Program-made: the position numbers and the translations under genes
The notes under the pieces: generated by a model
The model's input: only the letters and a program-made list of their open reading frames with translations
Database searches by the model: none
What the model was told of the DNA's origin: nothing
Assembly: GCF_000720475.1 (NCBI RefSeq)
Contig: NZ_JOAP01000024.1
Span: forward strand, 1-64,000
Direction of reading: 5' to 3'
Source: Streptomyces aureocirculatus
Lineage (GTDB): Bacteria > Actinomycetota > Actinomycetes > Streptomycetales > Streptomycetaceae
Length of the DNA: 64,000 bases
Part shown: positions 25,391 to 33,952 of the stretch, one piece after another
Layout: every line of letters starts with the position of its first letter
Position numbering within the stretch: the first letter of the stretch is position 1

Positions 25391-28129
25391 CTACTTCACC
25401 GTGAGTTCCGCGATGCCCGGGTGCTTCTTGGCCCCGGCTTCACCATGCACCGTCACCCGCACGTACCGCGCGAGCCGCGGCGCCTCCGTGCCCTTCACGG
25501 TGTGCCAGTGGCGTCCGTCGAGGGACACCTCGGTCTCGTGCGCAGCCGGCTTCACCTCGGTCCACGCCGGGGTGACCTCGCCGACCCGCACCGGCTTGCC
25601 GAGGTCGGCGGTCAGGGTGCCGGTGGCCGCGTTCGGGACCCAGGAGGTGGCCGAGTTGCCGTCGACCGCGGCGCCCGCGTACATGCCGGGCTCCTCCGAG
25701 GACGCCTTGGCGGGCTTGCAGCGGGCCGTGTTGTCCGTCGGGGTCAGGTCGGGGCGGCGGGTCTTGAGGACGACCGGGGAGCCCTCGCTGACGGTCTGCT
25801 CGCCCTGGGGCGTTTCGAGGGTCATCGGCGCACCGGAGGCGAGGCGCACCGTGGTGTGCTCGGCGCCGATCTCCACGTCGTACCTGCGGCCCTGCCAGGC
25901 CATGCCGCGCAAGGTGACGCCGTCGGCGAGCTGCGGGGGCAGCATCGGGTCCAGGCGCAGCCGGTCCGTTCGCATCCGCATCCCGGTGAGGCCGTTGGTG
26001 AAGGTCTGAAGGAAGCCGCCCTTGCCGGTGAGGAAGTCGTGCGCCGGGGAGCCCGACAGCGGGTCCTCCGCGCCCGCCTTGTCGCCGCGTGCCTCCGAGA
26101 ACTGCGCGAAGGGACCTCGTACGAACGGCCGGATGGAACGCTCGATATAGGTGTACGTGAAGCAGCCGGGCTCGCCGATTCCCGCGGCGCCGACCGCGTG
26201 CACGGAGTCCGTCATGGCCGGGCCGTCCGGGTCGGTGCGCGCCGCGTAGTAGTCCAGCGTCGCGGCCCCGGCCCCCTCGGGCATGGGCCACTCCAGCGGG
26301 TACATGAGGAGGACCGTGTCGGCCTGCTTTATCTTGCTGCCCTTGTAGCCGTCGTACTGCTCGAAGACCTTGCGTCCGGCGTCGTAGGGGATGCGGATCT
26401 TGTCGGCGATGGCGTTCCACTCGGCCGGTGCCTGCCGTCCCAGGAGGCGCGCGACGCGGGTGGCGTTGCGCAGGGACGTGACGGCGCCCGCGTTGGTGAA
26501 CACGGCGTCGTCGACGCCGTTGCTGTACTCGTCGGGTCCCGCGGTGTCCTTGATCGAGTAACTGCCGTCGGTGTTGCGGCTGACGCGGCCCGCCCAGAAC
26601 TCGGCGATGCCCTTCATCACCGGCCAGCCGCGCTCACGCAGCCACGTGGTGTCCTTGGTGGCCAGGTAGTACTGCCAGGTGGCCAGGGAGATGTCGGACT
26701 GGAGGTGGATCTGGGTGCGGCAGTGCGGCGGGTCCACGCTGTGGCACTCCTTGGCGAGATCACCCGAACTGCCGCTGTTCCAGGGGTAGAAGAGTCCCTT
26801 GTAGCCGAAGCCACGGGCGTTCTCACGGGCCGCCGCGCGGGTGCGGTAGCGGTAGTCGACCACGGACTTGGCGAGGGCGGGCCGGGTCGCGAGGAGCCCG
26901 GGGTACATCCATGTCTCGGCGTCCCAGAAGACAAGGCCCGCGTAGTTGTCGCTGGTGAGGCCCGCGGGCGCGATGCTGTTCGCGGCGCCCTCGCGGGTGC
27001 TTGCGAGCAGTCCGTACTGCGCGGAGCGCACCCAGGTCTGGAGCTCGTGACGGCCGGGGACCTCGATGTCGCTGCGCCACAGTTGGGCCCAGGCGGCGGT
27101 GTGGGACCGGAGGATGGCGTTCCAGCCGCGTGCGGCCGCGCGCTGTGAGGCGCTGGTGGCGTCCTTGCGCGGGGCCCGTGAGGTCAGGCCGGTGTCGACG
27201 CCGACGTACTTGGTGAGCTCGTACGACCGCCCGCTGCGGACGGGCATCGTGAGCGACTGCCGGTTGGTGAGCTTCGTGGCCTTGCCCGCTCTGCGCTCGC
27301 GGGCGCCGGACACGCCGTGTCCGGCGCGCAGGGTGGAGGCGACGGCGCCGGCGACCTCGGTGCCCTCGGTGCGGAACGCGACGTCCATGGCCGGTCCGTC
27401 ATGGCCGTGCCGGTCACCGCCGCCGGTCTGTGCCACGCGCCGCGCGCCGCGCCCGTCGATGAGGTCGGTGACGGTCGCGTCGCCGTTCCAGTGCGGCCGC
27501 ATCGTCATGCGAACGGCACCCACGTGCGGGTCGGTGCGGTCGGCGAGCACCTCGTGGACGAGGTCGGTGCGGCGGCCGTCGGACGCGGTCCAGGTGAGGC
27601 TGGTGCGGACGATGCCGCAGTGCATCATGAGGCTCTGGCGGTAGGCGGAGATACGGCCCGGTGACGTCGAAGAGTTGAAGGTCTCGGCACCCGCGCCGCC
27701 GGTGGTGACGGTGAGCGGCGTCCAGGTGGGCAGTGCGGCGACGGCCTGCCGGTTCTCGGCGGTCTGCTTGTTGTGCGCGTACAGGCCGGAGACGAAGGAA
27801 CCGTCGTAGCGCGGGGTGAACAGCGGCCATCCCGTCTTGGCGTCGCTCGCGGCGTAGCCGGTGCCGTTGGGCGGCACGCGCTGCCCCAGGTAGCCGTTGC
27901 CGACGTAGGCGTGGTGGCTGTCCTCGGGCTCGACGCGGGTGCTGTCCAGCGTCCAGCCGCCGCCCTGCCGGCAGTCTGTGGGGGTGCGGGAGGCGGGGGC
28001 GGCGTCGGCCCCCGCCGTGGCTATCGGGGGGACCACGGCGATGAGCACCCCGGCGAGCAGCGCCGCGGAGAGCCGGGCGGCGCGCGGCCGCGAACCCAAA
28101 GAGCAGAGAGAGTACGGGGAGTACGTCAT
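25391..28129 (-). CDS. Secreted GH65-type glycoside hydrolase with discoidin domain
   Basis: 912 aa from the ATG at 28129, with GGAGA just upstream. A long signal peptide occupies about 1-44 (ends ADAAPA). The N-terminal GH65 beta-sandwich covers about 60-330. The (alpha/alpha)6 catalytic barrel covers about 360-720 and includes the FWDAETWMYP block and DTAGPDEYSNG, with Glu534 as the likely general acid. The last 140 residues are an F5/8-type (discoidin) carbohydrate-binding module. Secreted members of this group act as hydrolases on alpha-glucosides, acid trehalase being the best known, whereas cytoplasmic members are phosphorylases. Trehalose or kojibiose-type glucoside cleavage outside the cell is the likely role. 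Confidence 0.87.
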   Translation of the reverse strand: MTYSPYSLCSLGSRPRAARLSAALLAGVLIAVVPPIATAGADAAPASRTPTDCRQGGGWTLDSTRVEPEDSHHAYVGNGYLGQRVPPNGTGYAASDAKTGWPLFTPRYDGSFVSGLYAHNKQTAENRQAVAALPTWTPLTVTTGGAGAETFNSSTSPGRISAYRQSLMMHCGIVRTSLTWTASDGRRTDLVHEVLADRTDPHVGAVRMTMRPHWNGDATVTDLIDGRGARRVAQTGGGDRHGHDGPAMDVAFRTEGTEVAGAVASTLRAGHGVSGARERRAGKATKLTNRQSLTMPVRSGRSYELTKYVGVDTGLTSRAPRKDATSASQRAAARGWNAILRSHTAAWAQLWRSDIEVPGRHELQTWVRSAQYGLLASTREGAANSIAPAGLTSDNYAGLVFWDAETWMYPGLLATRPALAKSVVDYRYRTRAAARENARGFGYKGLFYPWNSGSSGDLAKECHSVDPPHCRTQIHLQSDISLATWQYYLATKDTTWLRERGWPVMKGIAEFWAGRVSRNTDGSYSIKDTAGPDEYSNGVDDAVFTNAGAVTSLRNATRVARLLGRQAPAEWNAIADKIRIPYDAGRKVFEQYDGYKGSKIKQADTVLLMYPLEWPMPEGAGAATLDYYAARTDPDGPAMTDSVHAVGAAGIGEPGCFTYTYIERSIRPFVRGPFAQFSEARGDKAGAEDPLSGSPAHDFLTGKGGFLQTFTNGLTGMRMRTDRLRLDPMLPPQLADGVTLRGMAWQGRRYDVEIGAEHTTVRLASGAPMTLETPQGEQTVSEGSPVVLKTRRPDLTPTDNTARCKPAKASSEEPGMYAGAAVDGNSATSWVPNAATGTLTADLGKPVRVGEVTPAWTEVKPAAHETEVSLDGRHWHTVKGTEAPRLARYVRVTVHGEAGAKKHPGIAELTVK

Positions 28130-28162
28130 TGTTCTCCGTCGTGGTGAGGTGAGGGTCCACGG

Positions 28163-28192
28163 ACCATAAATTTTATGAACGAGGCACGTCAA
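28163..28192 (-). promoter_or_regulatory. GH65 promoter with AT-rich palindrome
   Basis: Read on the minus strand, TTGACG (28187-28192) and TATGGT (28163-28168) are 18 bp apart. The palindrome CATAAA-T-TTTATG (28165-28177) overlaps the -10 box and spacer and is strikingly AT-rich for this genome, as expected for a repressor operator. Confidence 0.5.
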
Positions 28193-28334
28193 TGATTCGC
28201 GCATGACTTCCAAGTCTCGAATCCAAAGGGTGCATATTGCGCCACTCGGACCTGTCGGATGTGTTCTTCGCGGTGCCGGACGGGTCCCGGTCGCCGCGAC
28301 TACGTCACAAGACCCCTCCAAGTCGCGTGCCGCA

Positions 28335-28350
28335 CAGGTAAATTGACCTG
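28335..28350. promoter_or_regulatory. Inverted repeat CAGGT-N6-ACCTG before the kinase gene
   Basis: A 5-bp perfect inverted repeat with a 6-nt centre lies 24 bp before the kinase GTG, just ahead of its GAGGGGG ribosome site. It could be an operator acting on the kinase transcript. Confidence 0.35.
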
Positions 28351-28373
28351 GCAGCCCGAGGGGGGCGTGCTCG

Positions 28374-31349
28374 GTGGGGGTCGGTGGGGTGGGGATGCGG
28401 GGCACAGTCCTTGACGGTCGGTACACGCTCACGGAGCGGATCGGCACGGGGGGCATGGGGGCGGTCTGGCGGGCCAGGGACGCACGCCTCGACCGTGAGG
28501 TGGCCGTGAAGCTGCTCGGCCTGCCGCCGGACACGTCCGCGTCCGAGCGTGCCCGCATGCTGGCGCTGTTCGCCCGCGAGGGGCGTGCCGCGGCGGCGCT
28601 CGACAGCTCGTACATCGTGCCGGTCTTCGACCACGGCACGGACGGGGACATCCCGTATCTCGTGATGCCACTGCTCTCGGGCCGTACGGTGACCGAGCTG
28701 CTCGCGGGCGGACGCGGGCTGCCGCCCCGGCGCGTGGCGCGCATCGCGGCACAGGTGTGCCGCGCGCTCGCCGTGGCCCACCGGGCGGGCATCGTGCACC
28801 GGGACATCAAGCCGGCCAACGTGATGGTCACCGACGAGGGGACCGCGAAGGTACTCGACTTCGGCATCGCCAAGTTCCTCGACGCGGCGACCGGAGCCGG
28901 CGGCTATCTCACCCGCACCGCCGACTCCCCCATCGGCACGCTGCACTACATGGCCCCCGAGCGGTTCACGCGCGCTCCCGGCGACGGGCGCACCGATGTG
29001 TACGCGCTGGGCTGCATGGTCCACGAGATGCTCACCGGCAGCCCGCCGTTCGACGCGCCGTCGGCCGCCGCGCTCATGCACTGCCACGTGTACGAGACAC
29101 CGGACAAGCCCTCCGTACGGCGGCCCGAGCTCGCGCCCGCGTGGGACGACCTCGTGGGCCGGATGCTGGCGAAGCCGCCCGCAGGGCGGCCGGACGCCGA
29201 GCAGGCACGGCAGGCCTTGGAGGCCCTGGGGGCCCTGGAGGCCCTCGACACGGACCCGGCGCCCGGGGAGCCGCACGCGCGGGCCTCTGCCGCACGCACA
29301 CCCGCCGCGGCGGCTCCCGGCCCTTCGGCGCCCATGCCGGGCGCCCCCGCTGCACGGACGCCCGCAGCGTCCGCGTCCACCCCAGCGGCCCCCGCCGCGC
29401 CGACGCCCCCGGGCACGCCGCACGCCACTCCCGTCAGTGGCCCCGTCGACGGAACCCGAACCCCGCCCCGGCACCCCACCTCCTATCCACTCGCCCCGCC
29501 GAGACCGGCGGCCCCACCGTCCCCGGAGCCCGCGCGGCGCCCGCGTCGGCCGTTGTGGCGCACCTGGTGGGTGCCGGGCGGTGCGGCCGTCACCGCCGCC
29601 GCGCTCGTCGCCGCGCTCACCTTCACCGACCCGTTCGGCACCGGGGACGGGAACGGCTCCGGCAACGGGGGGAGCGAGGGCGGTTCGGGCGGCCCCCGGC
29701 CCGTCGGGCAGACCGGCACGGTGGCCGCGCGGGCCAAGACGGAGACGCTGGAGACGGGCACGGCGAGCGATTCGCGGGGGCCCGCGCCCGCCGTAGGCGG
29801 TGCCCGCGGGGGCGGGGAGGTCACCGTCCTCGAACCCACGGAGCTCTCCGGCATCGACCCGGGCAAGATGTGGTCGGGCGCCGACCGGATCTTCGCCCGT
29901 CTGGTGCACCGCAGCCTGACGGGCCTCAAGACGCTGCCCGACGGCAGGGTCAAGCTCGTGGGGGATCTGGCCACCGACGCGGGACGCCCCGCCGCCGGCG
30001 GCCGGACCTGGACGTTCACGCTCAAGGAAGGGCTGACGTACAACGACGGGTCCCCGGTCCGCGCGCAGGACTTCGCCCACGCGATCGAGCGCACGCTCGG
30101 CGCCGACTTCGCCCTCGGCGACAGGACCGTACACAGTTGGATCATGGGACCCAAGGGCGCCGCCGGCCTCGGGGGCAAGCCGAGCACCCTCGCCCCCGAC
30201 ACCATCGAGACGCCCGACGACCGCACGGTCGTCTTCCGTCTCCACCGCGCCCGCCCCGACTTCAACGTCGCCCTCGCGGGCCCCAGCGGCGCGCCCGTGC
30301 CCGAACGGGCGAAGGCCGCCTCCGCCGAAGGTTCCCCGGGACCGCTGCTGCCGTCCACCGGCCCCTACCAGGTCCGCACCCACCGGCCCGGCAAGGAGGT
30401 CGTCCTCGGCCGCAACCCCGAGTGGAAGGCGGACACCGACCCGCTGCGCACCGCCTACCCGGACGCGTACCGCATCGAGTCCGGCGTCTCCGTGCGGGAC
30501 ATCGCGTCCCGCACGGCGGCCGCGGGCCGCTCCGACGCCGTCATGTCGTTCACCGGCACCCTCGGCAAGAAGGAACTCGACGGTGTCCCGGCCGGCACGG
30601 GCCGCCTGTCGGCGCCCTCGGCGTTCGTGCAGTCGTACCTGATCAACACCCGCAGGGTGCGGGACCTCAAGGTGCGCAGGGCCATCGCCACCGCGCTGCC
30701 AGCCGCCGACGTCCTCGCGGCAGGCGGCCGTGAGACCGGCACCGTGCGCCACAACCTGCTGCCGCCCGGCGTCCGCGGCGCACGCTCCTTCGACCTGTAC
30801 CGGCCCGGTGCACACGGCGACCCGGCCAAAGCGCGGGCGCTTCTGACGGAAGCGGGCGAGGTGGGCTTCCGGCTCACCATCGGCTGCGCGACGGATGTGG
30901 ACGCCGAGCGGGCCGAGGTGGTCCGCGCCGCCCTTCAGCGGGCCGGGTTCCGGGTCGAGACCGAGCAGGCCGACATCTCGAAGTTCTACGGCAACGCGGG
31001 CGCGGGCAAGTACGACCTGTTCCGCGCCCCCGTGGGCGGCGGCCTGCCCGTCGCCTCCTCGTTCCTGCCCGACTACTTCGACGGCGAGTTCACCTACCCC
31101 ACCACGTCGAACTTCTCCCGGCTCGACGACCCCGACGTGGACACCGCCATGGACGCCGCAGGTGCCGCCCGGTCCCTGAGCGCCGCAGGACACCTGTGGT
31201 CCACGGTCGACCGCCGCGTGATGGAACAGGCGGCGGCCGTGCCCGTGTACGTACCGACGAGGACGCTGCTGTACTCCAGAGCGCTGCGCGGGCTCCAGAT
31301 CGACCTGGACGGCGTCTCACCGCTCAACGCGTACGTGAGCGGACGATAG
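28374..31349 (+). CDS. Transmembrane Ser/Thr kinase fused to a family-5 solute-binding domain
   Basis: 991 aa from a GTG with GAGGGGG 8 nt upstream; the ATG at 28395 is an alternative. Residues 15-285 form a complete Hanks-type kinase: GTGGMG loop at 24-29, Lys46, HRDIKPAN at 142-149, DFG at 163-165, and MAPERF. A Pro/Ala-rich juxtamembrane linker (295-395) leads to one TM helix (about 400-417). The outer part is Gly/Ser-rich to 480, then an SBP_bac_5 domain (481-985) with GLTYNDGSPVRAQDFAHAIERTL and other peptide-binding-protein features. This architecture suggests a receptor that senses a peptide-like ligand outside and signals by phosphorylation inside. No transporter genes are adjacent, so the binding domain seems recruited for sensing. 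Confidence 0.9.
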   Translation: MGVGGVGMRGTVLDGRYTLTERIGTGGMGAVWRARDARLDREVAVKLLGLPPDTSASERARMLALFAREGRAAAALDSSYIVPVFDHGTDGDIPYLVMPLLSGRTVTELLAGGRGLPPRRVARIAAQVCRALAVAHRAGIVHRDIKPANVMVTDEGTAKVLDFGIAKFLDAATGAGGYLTRTADSPIGTLHYMAPERFTRAPGDGRTDVYALGCMVHEMLTGSPPFDAPSAAALMHCHVYETPDKPSVRRPELAPAWDDLVGRMLAKPPAGRPDAEQARQALEALGALEALDTDPAPGEPHARASAARTPAAAAPGPSAPMPGAPAARTPAASASTPAAPAAPTPPGTPHATPVSGPVDGTRTPPRHPTSYPLAPPRPAAPPSPEPARRPRRPLWRTWWVPGGAAVTAAALVAALTFTDPFGTGDGNGSGNGGSEGGSGGPRPVGQTGTVAARAKTETLETGTASDSRGPAPAVGGARGGGEVTVLEPTELSGIDPGKMWSGADRIFARLVHRSLTGLKTLPDGRVKLVGDLATDAGRPAAGGRTWTFTLKEGLTYNDGSPVRAQDFAHAIERTLGADFALGDRTVHSWIMGPKGAAGLGGKPSTLAPDTIETPDDRTVVFRLHRARPDFNVALAGPSGAPVPERAKAASAEGSPGPLLPSTGPYQVRTHRPGKEVVLGRNPEWKADTDPLRTAYPDAYRIESGVSVRDIASRTAAAGRSDAVMSFTGTLGKKELDGVPAGTGRLSAPSAFVQSYLINTRRVRDLKVRRAIATALPAADVLAAGGRETGTVRHNLLPPGVRGARSFDLYRPGAHGDPAKARALLTEAGEVGFRLTIGCATDVDAERAEVVRAALQRAGFRVETEQADISKFYGNAGAGKYDLFRAPVGGGLPVASSFLPDYFDGEFTYPTTSNFSRLDDPDVDTAMDAAGAARSLSAAGHLWSTVDRRVMEQAAAVPVYVPTRTLLYSRALRGLQIDLDGVSPLNAYVSGR

Positions 31350-31388
31350 CCGACCAGGTACGGCCGACGAGGTACGGCCGACAAGATC
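31349..31388. repeat. 14-bp tandem repeat after the kinase gene
   Basis: Two full copies of gccgacSaggtacg and a third partial copy fill the 39-bp gap between the convergent kinase and TPR-like genes. Confidence 0.7.
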
Positions 31389-32009
31389 TCAGCAGGCGTC
31401 GGCCAGTTCCTCGATGCGGGCGGCGAGTCGCTGGTCGGGGTGGTGGTACTGGGCGCCGTCGACCTCGTCCACCTTCAGCCGGTCGACCGCCTTGCACAGC
31501 TCCTCGGTGTGGCCTGCCAGGTCCTGGACGTACGGCGTCGGCGCCAACTGGACGTCGGCGTCGAGGTCGAGGGCCTGATGGGCCCAGTGGTCGGCGTCGC
31601 GCAGCTCGCCGCGGCGCAGATGGAGCAGATGCAGGCAGTAGGCGGCGGTGGCGTTGCCCGCGCCCGCGGCGAACTGCCACCACCACAGGGCGCCGTCCGG
31701 GTGCCGGGCGAGGTTGAGCAGACAGCCGAAGCGCAGCGCGCCGTCGGCGTCGTCGGGCACGACCGCGATCCTGGCCAGGTGCTCGGCGGCGTCGTCGCTG
31801 TGGAGGAACGCGGTGGACAGGGCCCACAGGTCCGCGTCGGCGCGGGCCAGGGCGGTGGGGAGCTGTCCCTCGGGGGTGGGGCCGATGCCGAACATCAGCA
31901 CGGCGGTGACATCGCGGACGACCTCCTGTTTCAGGTCGTCCAGGTCCTCGTCGGCGAAGCTGTCCGAGACGGCCGCCCGGCGGAGGATCTCGTCGATGGT
32001 GCGCGGCAC
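31389..32009 (-). CDS. Helical TPR-like protein, partner of the sigma-like factor
   Basis: 206 aa from the GTG at 32009, which follows GAAGGAG and lies 4 bp after the stop of the upstream gene; an ATG at 32036 inside that gene is less likely. The sequence is all-helical with TPR/Sel1-like turns (GALRFGCLLNLARHPDGALWWWQFAAGAGNA) and a C-terminal QYHHPDQRLAARIEELA. No enzymatic motif is visible. The tight coupling suggests it modulates or is controlled with the sigma-like protein. Confidence 0.78.
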   Translation of the reverse strand: MPRTIDEILRRAAVSDSFADEDLDDLKQEVVRDVTAVLMFGIGPTPEGQLPTALARADADLWALSTAFLHSDDAAEHLARIAVVPDDADGALRFGCLLNLARHPDGALWWWQFAAGAGNATAAYCLHLLHLRRGELRDADHWAHQALDLDADVQLAPTPYVQDLAGHTEELCKAVDRLKVDEVDGAQYHHPDQRLAARIEELADAC

Positions 32010-32013
32010 GGTC

Positions 32014-32652
32014 TTACTCCTTCTCCTCGTCGTCACCCAGGTCCAGGCCGAGTTTCGTGGCGATGCGCTTGCGCGCCTGGCGGCGGTGGGCCCGCACGGT
32101 GCTGGCGTGGATGCCCATGATGCTGGCGACCCGCTGTGCGGGGTAGCCGAGGACGTACTGCAGGATGATGACGTCGAACTGGCGCTCCGGCAGGGCGGCG
32201 ATGGCGGTGTAGAGGCCGAGCGGGGACTCCAGGGCCCGCAGTTGCTCGCGCATGGCGTTGAGCGTGGCCCGCACCGCCTCGTGGACCGCGGTCGTGCGCG
32301 CGTTCGCCGGGGCGGTGCTGCGTCCGTCGGCGGTGGGGCCGGGATTCATGCGCAGGTGGCTCTCCACGCGCAGCTTCAGCGCCCGCCATGCGTACGCTTC
32401 CGGGCCGCCCTCCTGGAGCAGGATCGCGGACCAGTTCAGGGCGAGGTGGGTGTAGAGACGGTGCACGACGGTCCTGGCCGCCTTCTCGTCGCCCAGCAGG
32501 GTGGCTGCGTACCGCAGTTGCGGCCGGGCGTACATGCGGAAGAAGGCGTCCAGGGACGTCGGCATCTCGTAGTGGATGCCGTGCAAGGCGTTCAGGTCCT
32601 CAACGGAGGTCGAAAGGGTGTGCGGTGCGTCGCTGTTCTCCGGGCCTTTCAT
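32014..32652 (-). CDS. Sigma-70 region-4-like regulator (atypical ECF type)
   Basis: 212 aa from the ATG at 32652, with a GGAGGG site 9 nt upstream. The N-terminal 100 residues are region-2-like (SLDAFFRMYARPQLRYAATLL...AARTVVHRLYTHL) but diverge from standard sigma motifs. The C-terminal domain is a clear region-4 helix-turn-helix (ERQFDVIILQYVLGYPAQRVASIMGIHASTVRAHRRQARKRI). It may direct RNA polymerase to a small regulon or act as a DNA-binding regulator. No anti-sigma gene of zinc-finger type is adjacent; the small membrane protein upstream could fill that place. Confidence 0.8.
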   Translation of the reverse strand: MKGPENSDAPHTLSTSVEDLNALHGIHYEMPTSLDAFFRMYARPQLRYAATLLGDEKAARTVVHRLYTHLALNWSAILLQEGGPEAYAWRALKLRVESHLRMNPGPTADGRSTAPANARTTAVHEAVRATLNAMREQLRALESPLGLYTAIAALPERQFDVIILQYVLGYPAQRVASIMGIHASTVRAHRRQARKRIATKLGLDLGDDEEKE

Positions 32653-32654
32653 CA

Positions 32655-32846
32655 CTAGCCCTCCTTGTCCCGGGTCACGGCCGGGGCCTGGGCGGTGGCC
32701 GTGGGTCCCCCCTCGGGGGGCCTGAGCAGTTCGGCGACGCCGACGCGGGCGCCTGCGCGCAGCAGCCGACGCGCGCCCGAGGCGATGTCGGGGAAGAAAA
32801 CGCGCAGTGCGGTGGCGACCGCAAGGAACATCAAGAGATCGTTCAC
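32655..32846 (-). CDS. Small membrane protein ahead of the sigma-like gene
   Basis: 63 aa from a GTG. The stop ends 2 bp before the sigma ATG, so the two are translationally coupled, which is the main reason to accept it. The N-terminus is hydrophobic (MNDLLMFLAVATALRVFF) and is followed by a basic, helical stretch (GARRLLRAGARVGVAELLR). It could anchor to the membrane and hold a partner. The ribosome site is weak and I know no family. Confidence 0.55.
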   Translation of the reverse strand: MNDLLMFLAVATALRVFFPDIASGARRLLRAGARVGVAELLRPPEGGPTATAQAPAVTRDKEG

Positions 32847-33187
32847 GGTTCCGAGGACCTGTCCTCTCCTGCTTGCACAGCGTCAAGTCGCCCTGCCCAG
32901 AGGGCGGATGACGCTCAAGGGCACCTCTCTGGGCCCTCGACGGCAGGATTTCGGATCGGAGGGGTCAAACGTGCAGGCCGATCCCGATCGGTTTCTGACT
33001 CAAGGTGACCGCATCACCACACAGAGGCGTAGACCAATCCCCTAAGTTACCGCTTAGACACCGTACGTGAGCAGCCGTAACGCCCGCCCGACACGTCGAC
33101 GAAAGGTCGACTTCACCCCAACGTGAACATCGAACACGTGACGCACCTCACAGCGGCGGGGGGCCCGCGCGCGGGCAGCCGGTGCGC
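32847..33187. other. Upstream region of the sigma operon
   Basis: No gene is supported here. CTAAG-TTACCG-CTTAG (33042-33057) is a short perfect inverted repeat that could be an operator. A TTGACG on the minus strand about 30 bp before the small gene has no good partner -10 box. Confidence 0.4.
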
Positions 33188-33319
33188 GCCCCGCCAGGGG
33201 CGCGGGGAACTGCGCGCTCAGCGCAGGACAAGCCGCAGACGCGACTGCCGCACAGCGAGCAGACGCGTCTGCGGCTTGTTCGTGGCTGGCCGCGCAGTTC
33301 CCCGCGCCCCTGACGGGGC
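33188..33319. terminator. Nested palindrome downstream of the TetR gene
   Basis: Outer arms 33188-33216 and 33291-33319 pair over 29 bp with one mismatch (core GGGGCGCGGGGAACTGCGCG). Inside them, 33228-33243 and 33264-33279 pair perfectly over 16 bp (core AAGCCGCAGACGCG). The outer sequence is, from general knowledge, very common between Streptomyces genes. The structure begins 7 bp after the TetR stop and would terminate that transcript; it may also be a dispersed repeat. Confidence 0.75.
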
Positions 33320-33325
33320 TCCCCT

Positions 33326-33898
33326 TCAGCGCCCGGTCGACCGGGCGAGGAGCGCGTCGACCAACTGCCGCGCGTACGCCGTCGACAGACCGTCCGGGCG
33401 GAACAGGATCCGGTACATCACCGGCGCGACGACATGGTCCATGACCTCCTCGCGCCCCGGGAACCCGCTCTCGCCGCGGGCGCGGGCACGGTCGAGTACG
33501 AGGTCGACCTGGGCGGCGGCATAGTCGGAGCACTGCCCCGCGTTGCCGCCGTCCGGGTCGCCGAGGAGCGCGTCACGGGTGTAGGCGCGCCCCGCCGTGG
33601 ACGACATCTCGTCGAGGAACTGCTCGGCCCAGGCCGTCAGGTCGGCGCGGAGCCCGCCGAGGTCGGCGGGGTCCGTGTCGGGCCGCAGCCGCTCCACGGC
33701 GACGTCGGACAGGAGCTCCTGGAGGTCCCCCCAGCGCCGGTAGATGGTCGAGGGAGTGACGCCTGCCCGCGCGGCGACCAGCGGAACCGTCAGCGCCTCG
33801 CGGCCCCGCTCGGCCTCGAGCTCCCGCACGGCGGCGTGCACGGACGCCTGCACACGGGCGCTGCGCCCACCGGGTCGGGCCATGGGCTTCGGGCTCAT
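33326..33898 (-). CDS. TetR/AcrR-family regulator
   Basis: 190 aa. Residues 15-65 carry the TetR DNA-binding domain (ALTVPLVAARAGVTPSTIYRRWGDLQELLSDVA). The C-terminal ligand domain resembles the TetR_C_16-like group common in actinomycetes (RDALLGDPDG, VMYRILFRPDGLS). It lies 55 bp downstream of the amidase gene on the same strand. The operator-like repeat at the amidase promoter (35636-35654) is a plausible target. Confidence 0.88.
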   Translation of the reverse strand: MSPKPMARPGGRSARVQASVHAAVRELEAERGREALTVPLVAARAGVTPSTIYRRWGDLQELLSDVAVERLRPDTDPADLGGLRADLTAWAEQFLDEMSSTAGRAYTRDALLGDPDGGNAGQCSDYAAAQVDLVLDRARARGESGFPGREEVMDHVVAPVMYRILFRPDGLSTAYARQLVDALLARSTGR

Positions 33899-33952
33899 TC
33901 GATCACCTTAACGCTGCTTTCCGACGGCCGGCGGACGGCTTCCGGCGGACGG

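Noticed and set aside
33188..33319. Insertion-sequence end or MITE
   Set aside because: No target-site duplication or transposase remnant seen; a terminator or dispersed intergenic repeat explains it better.
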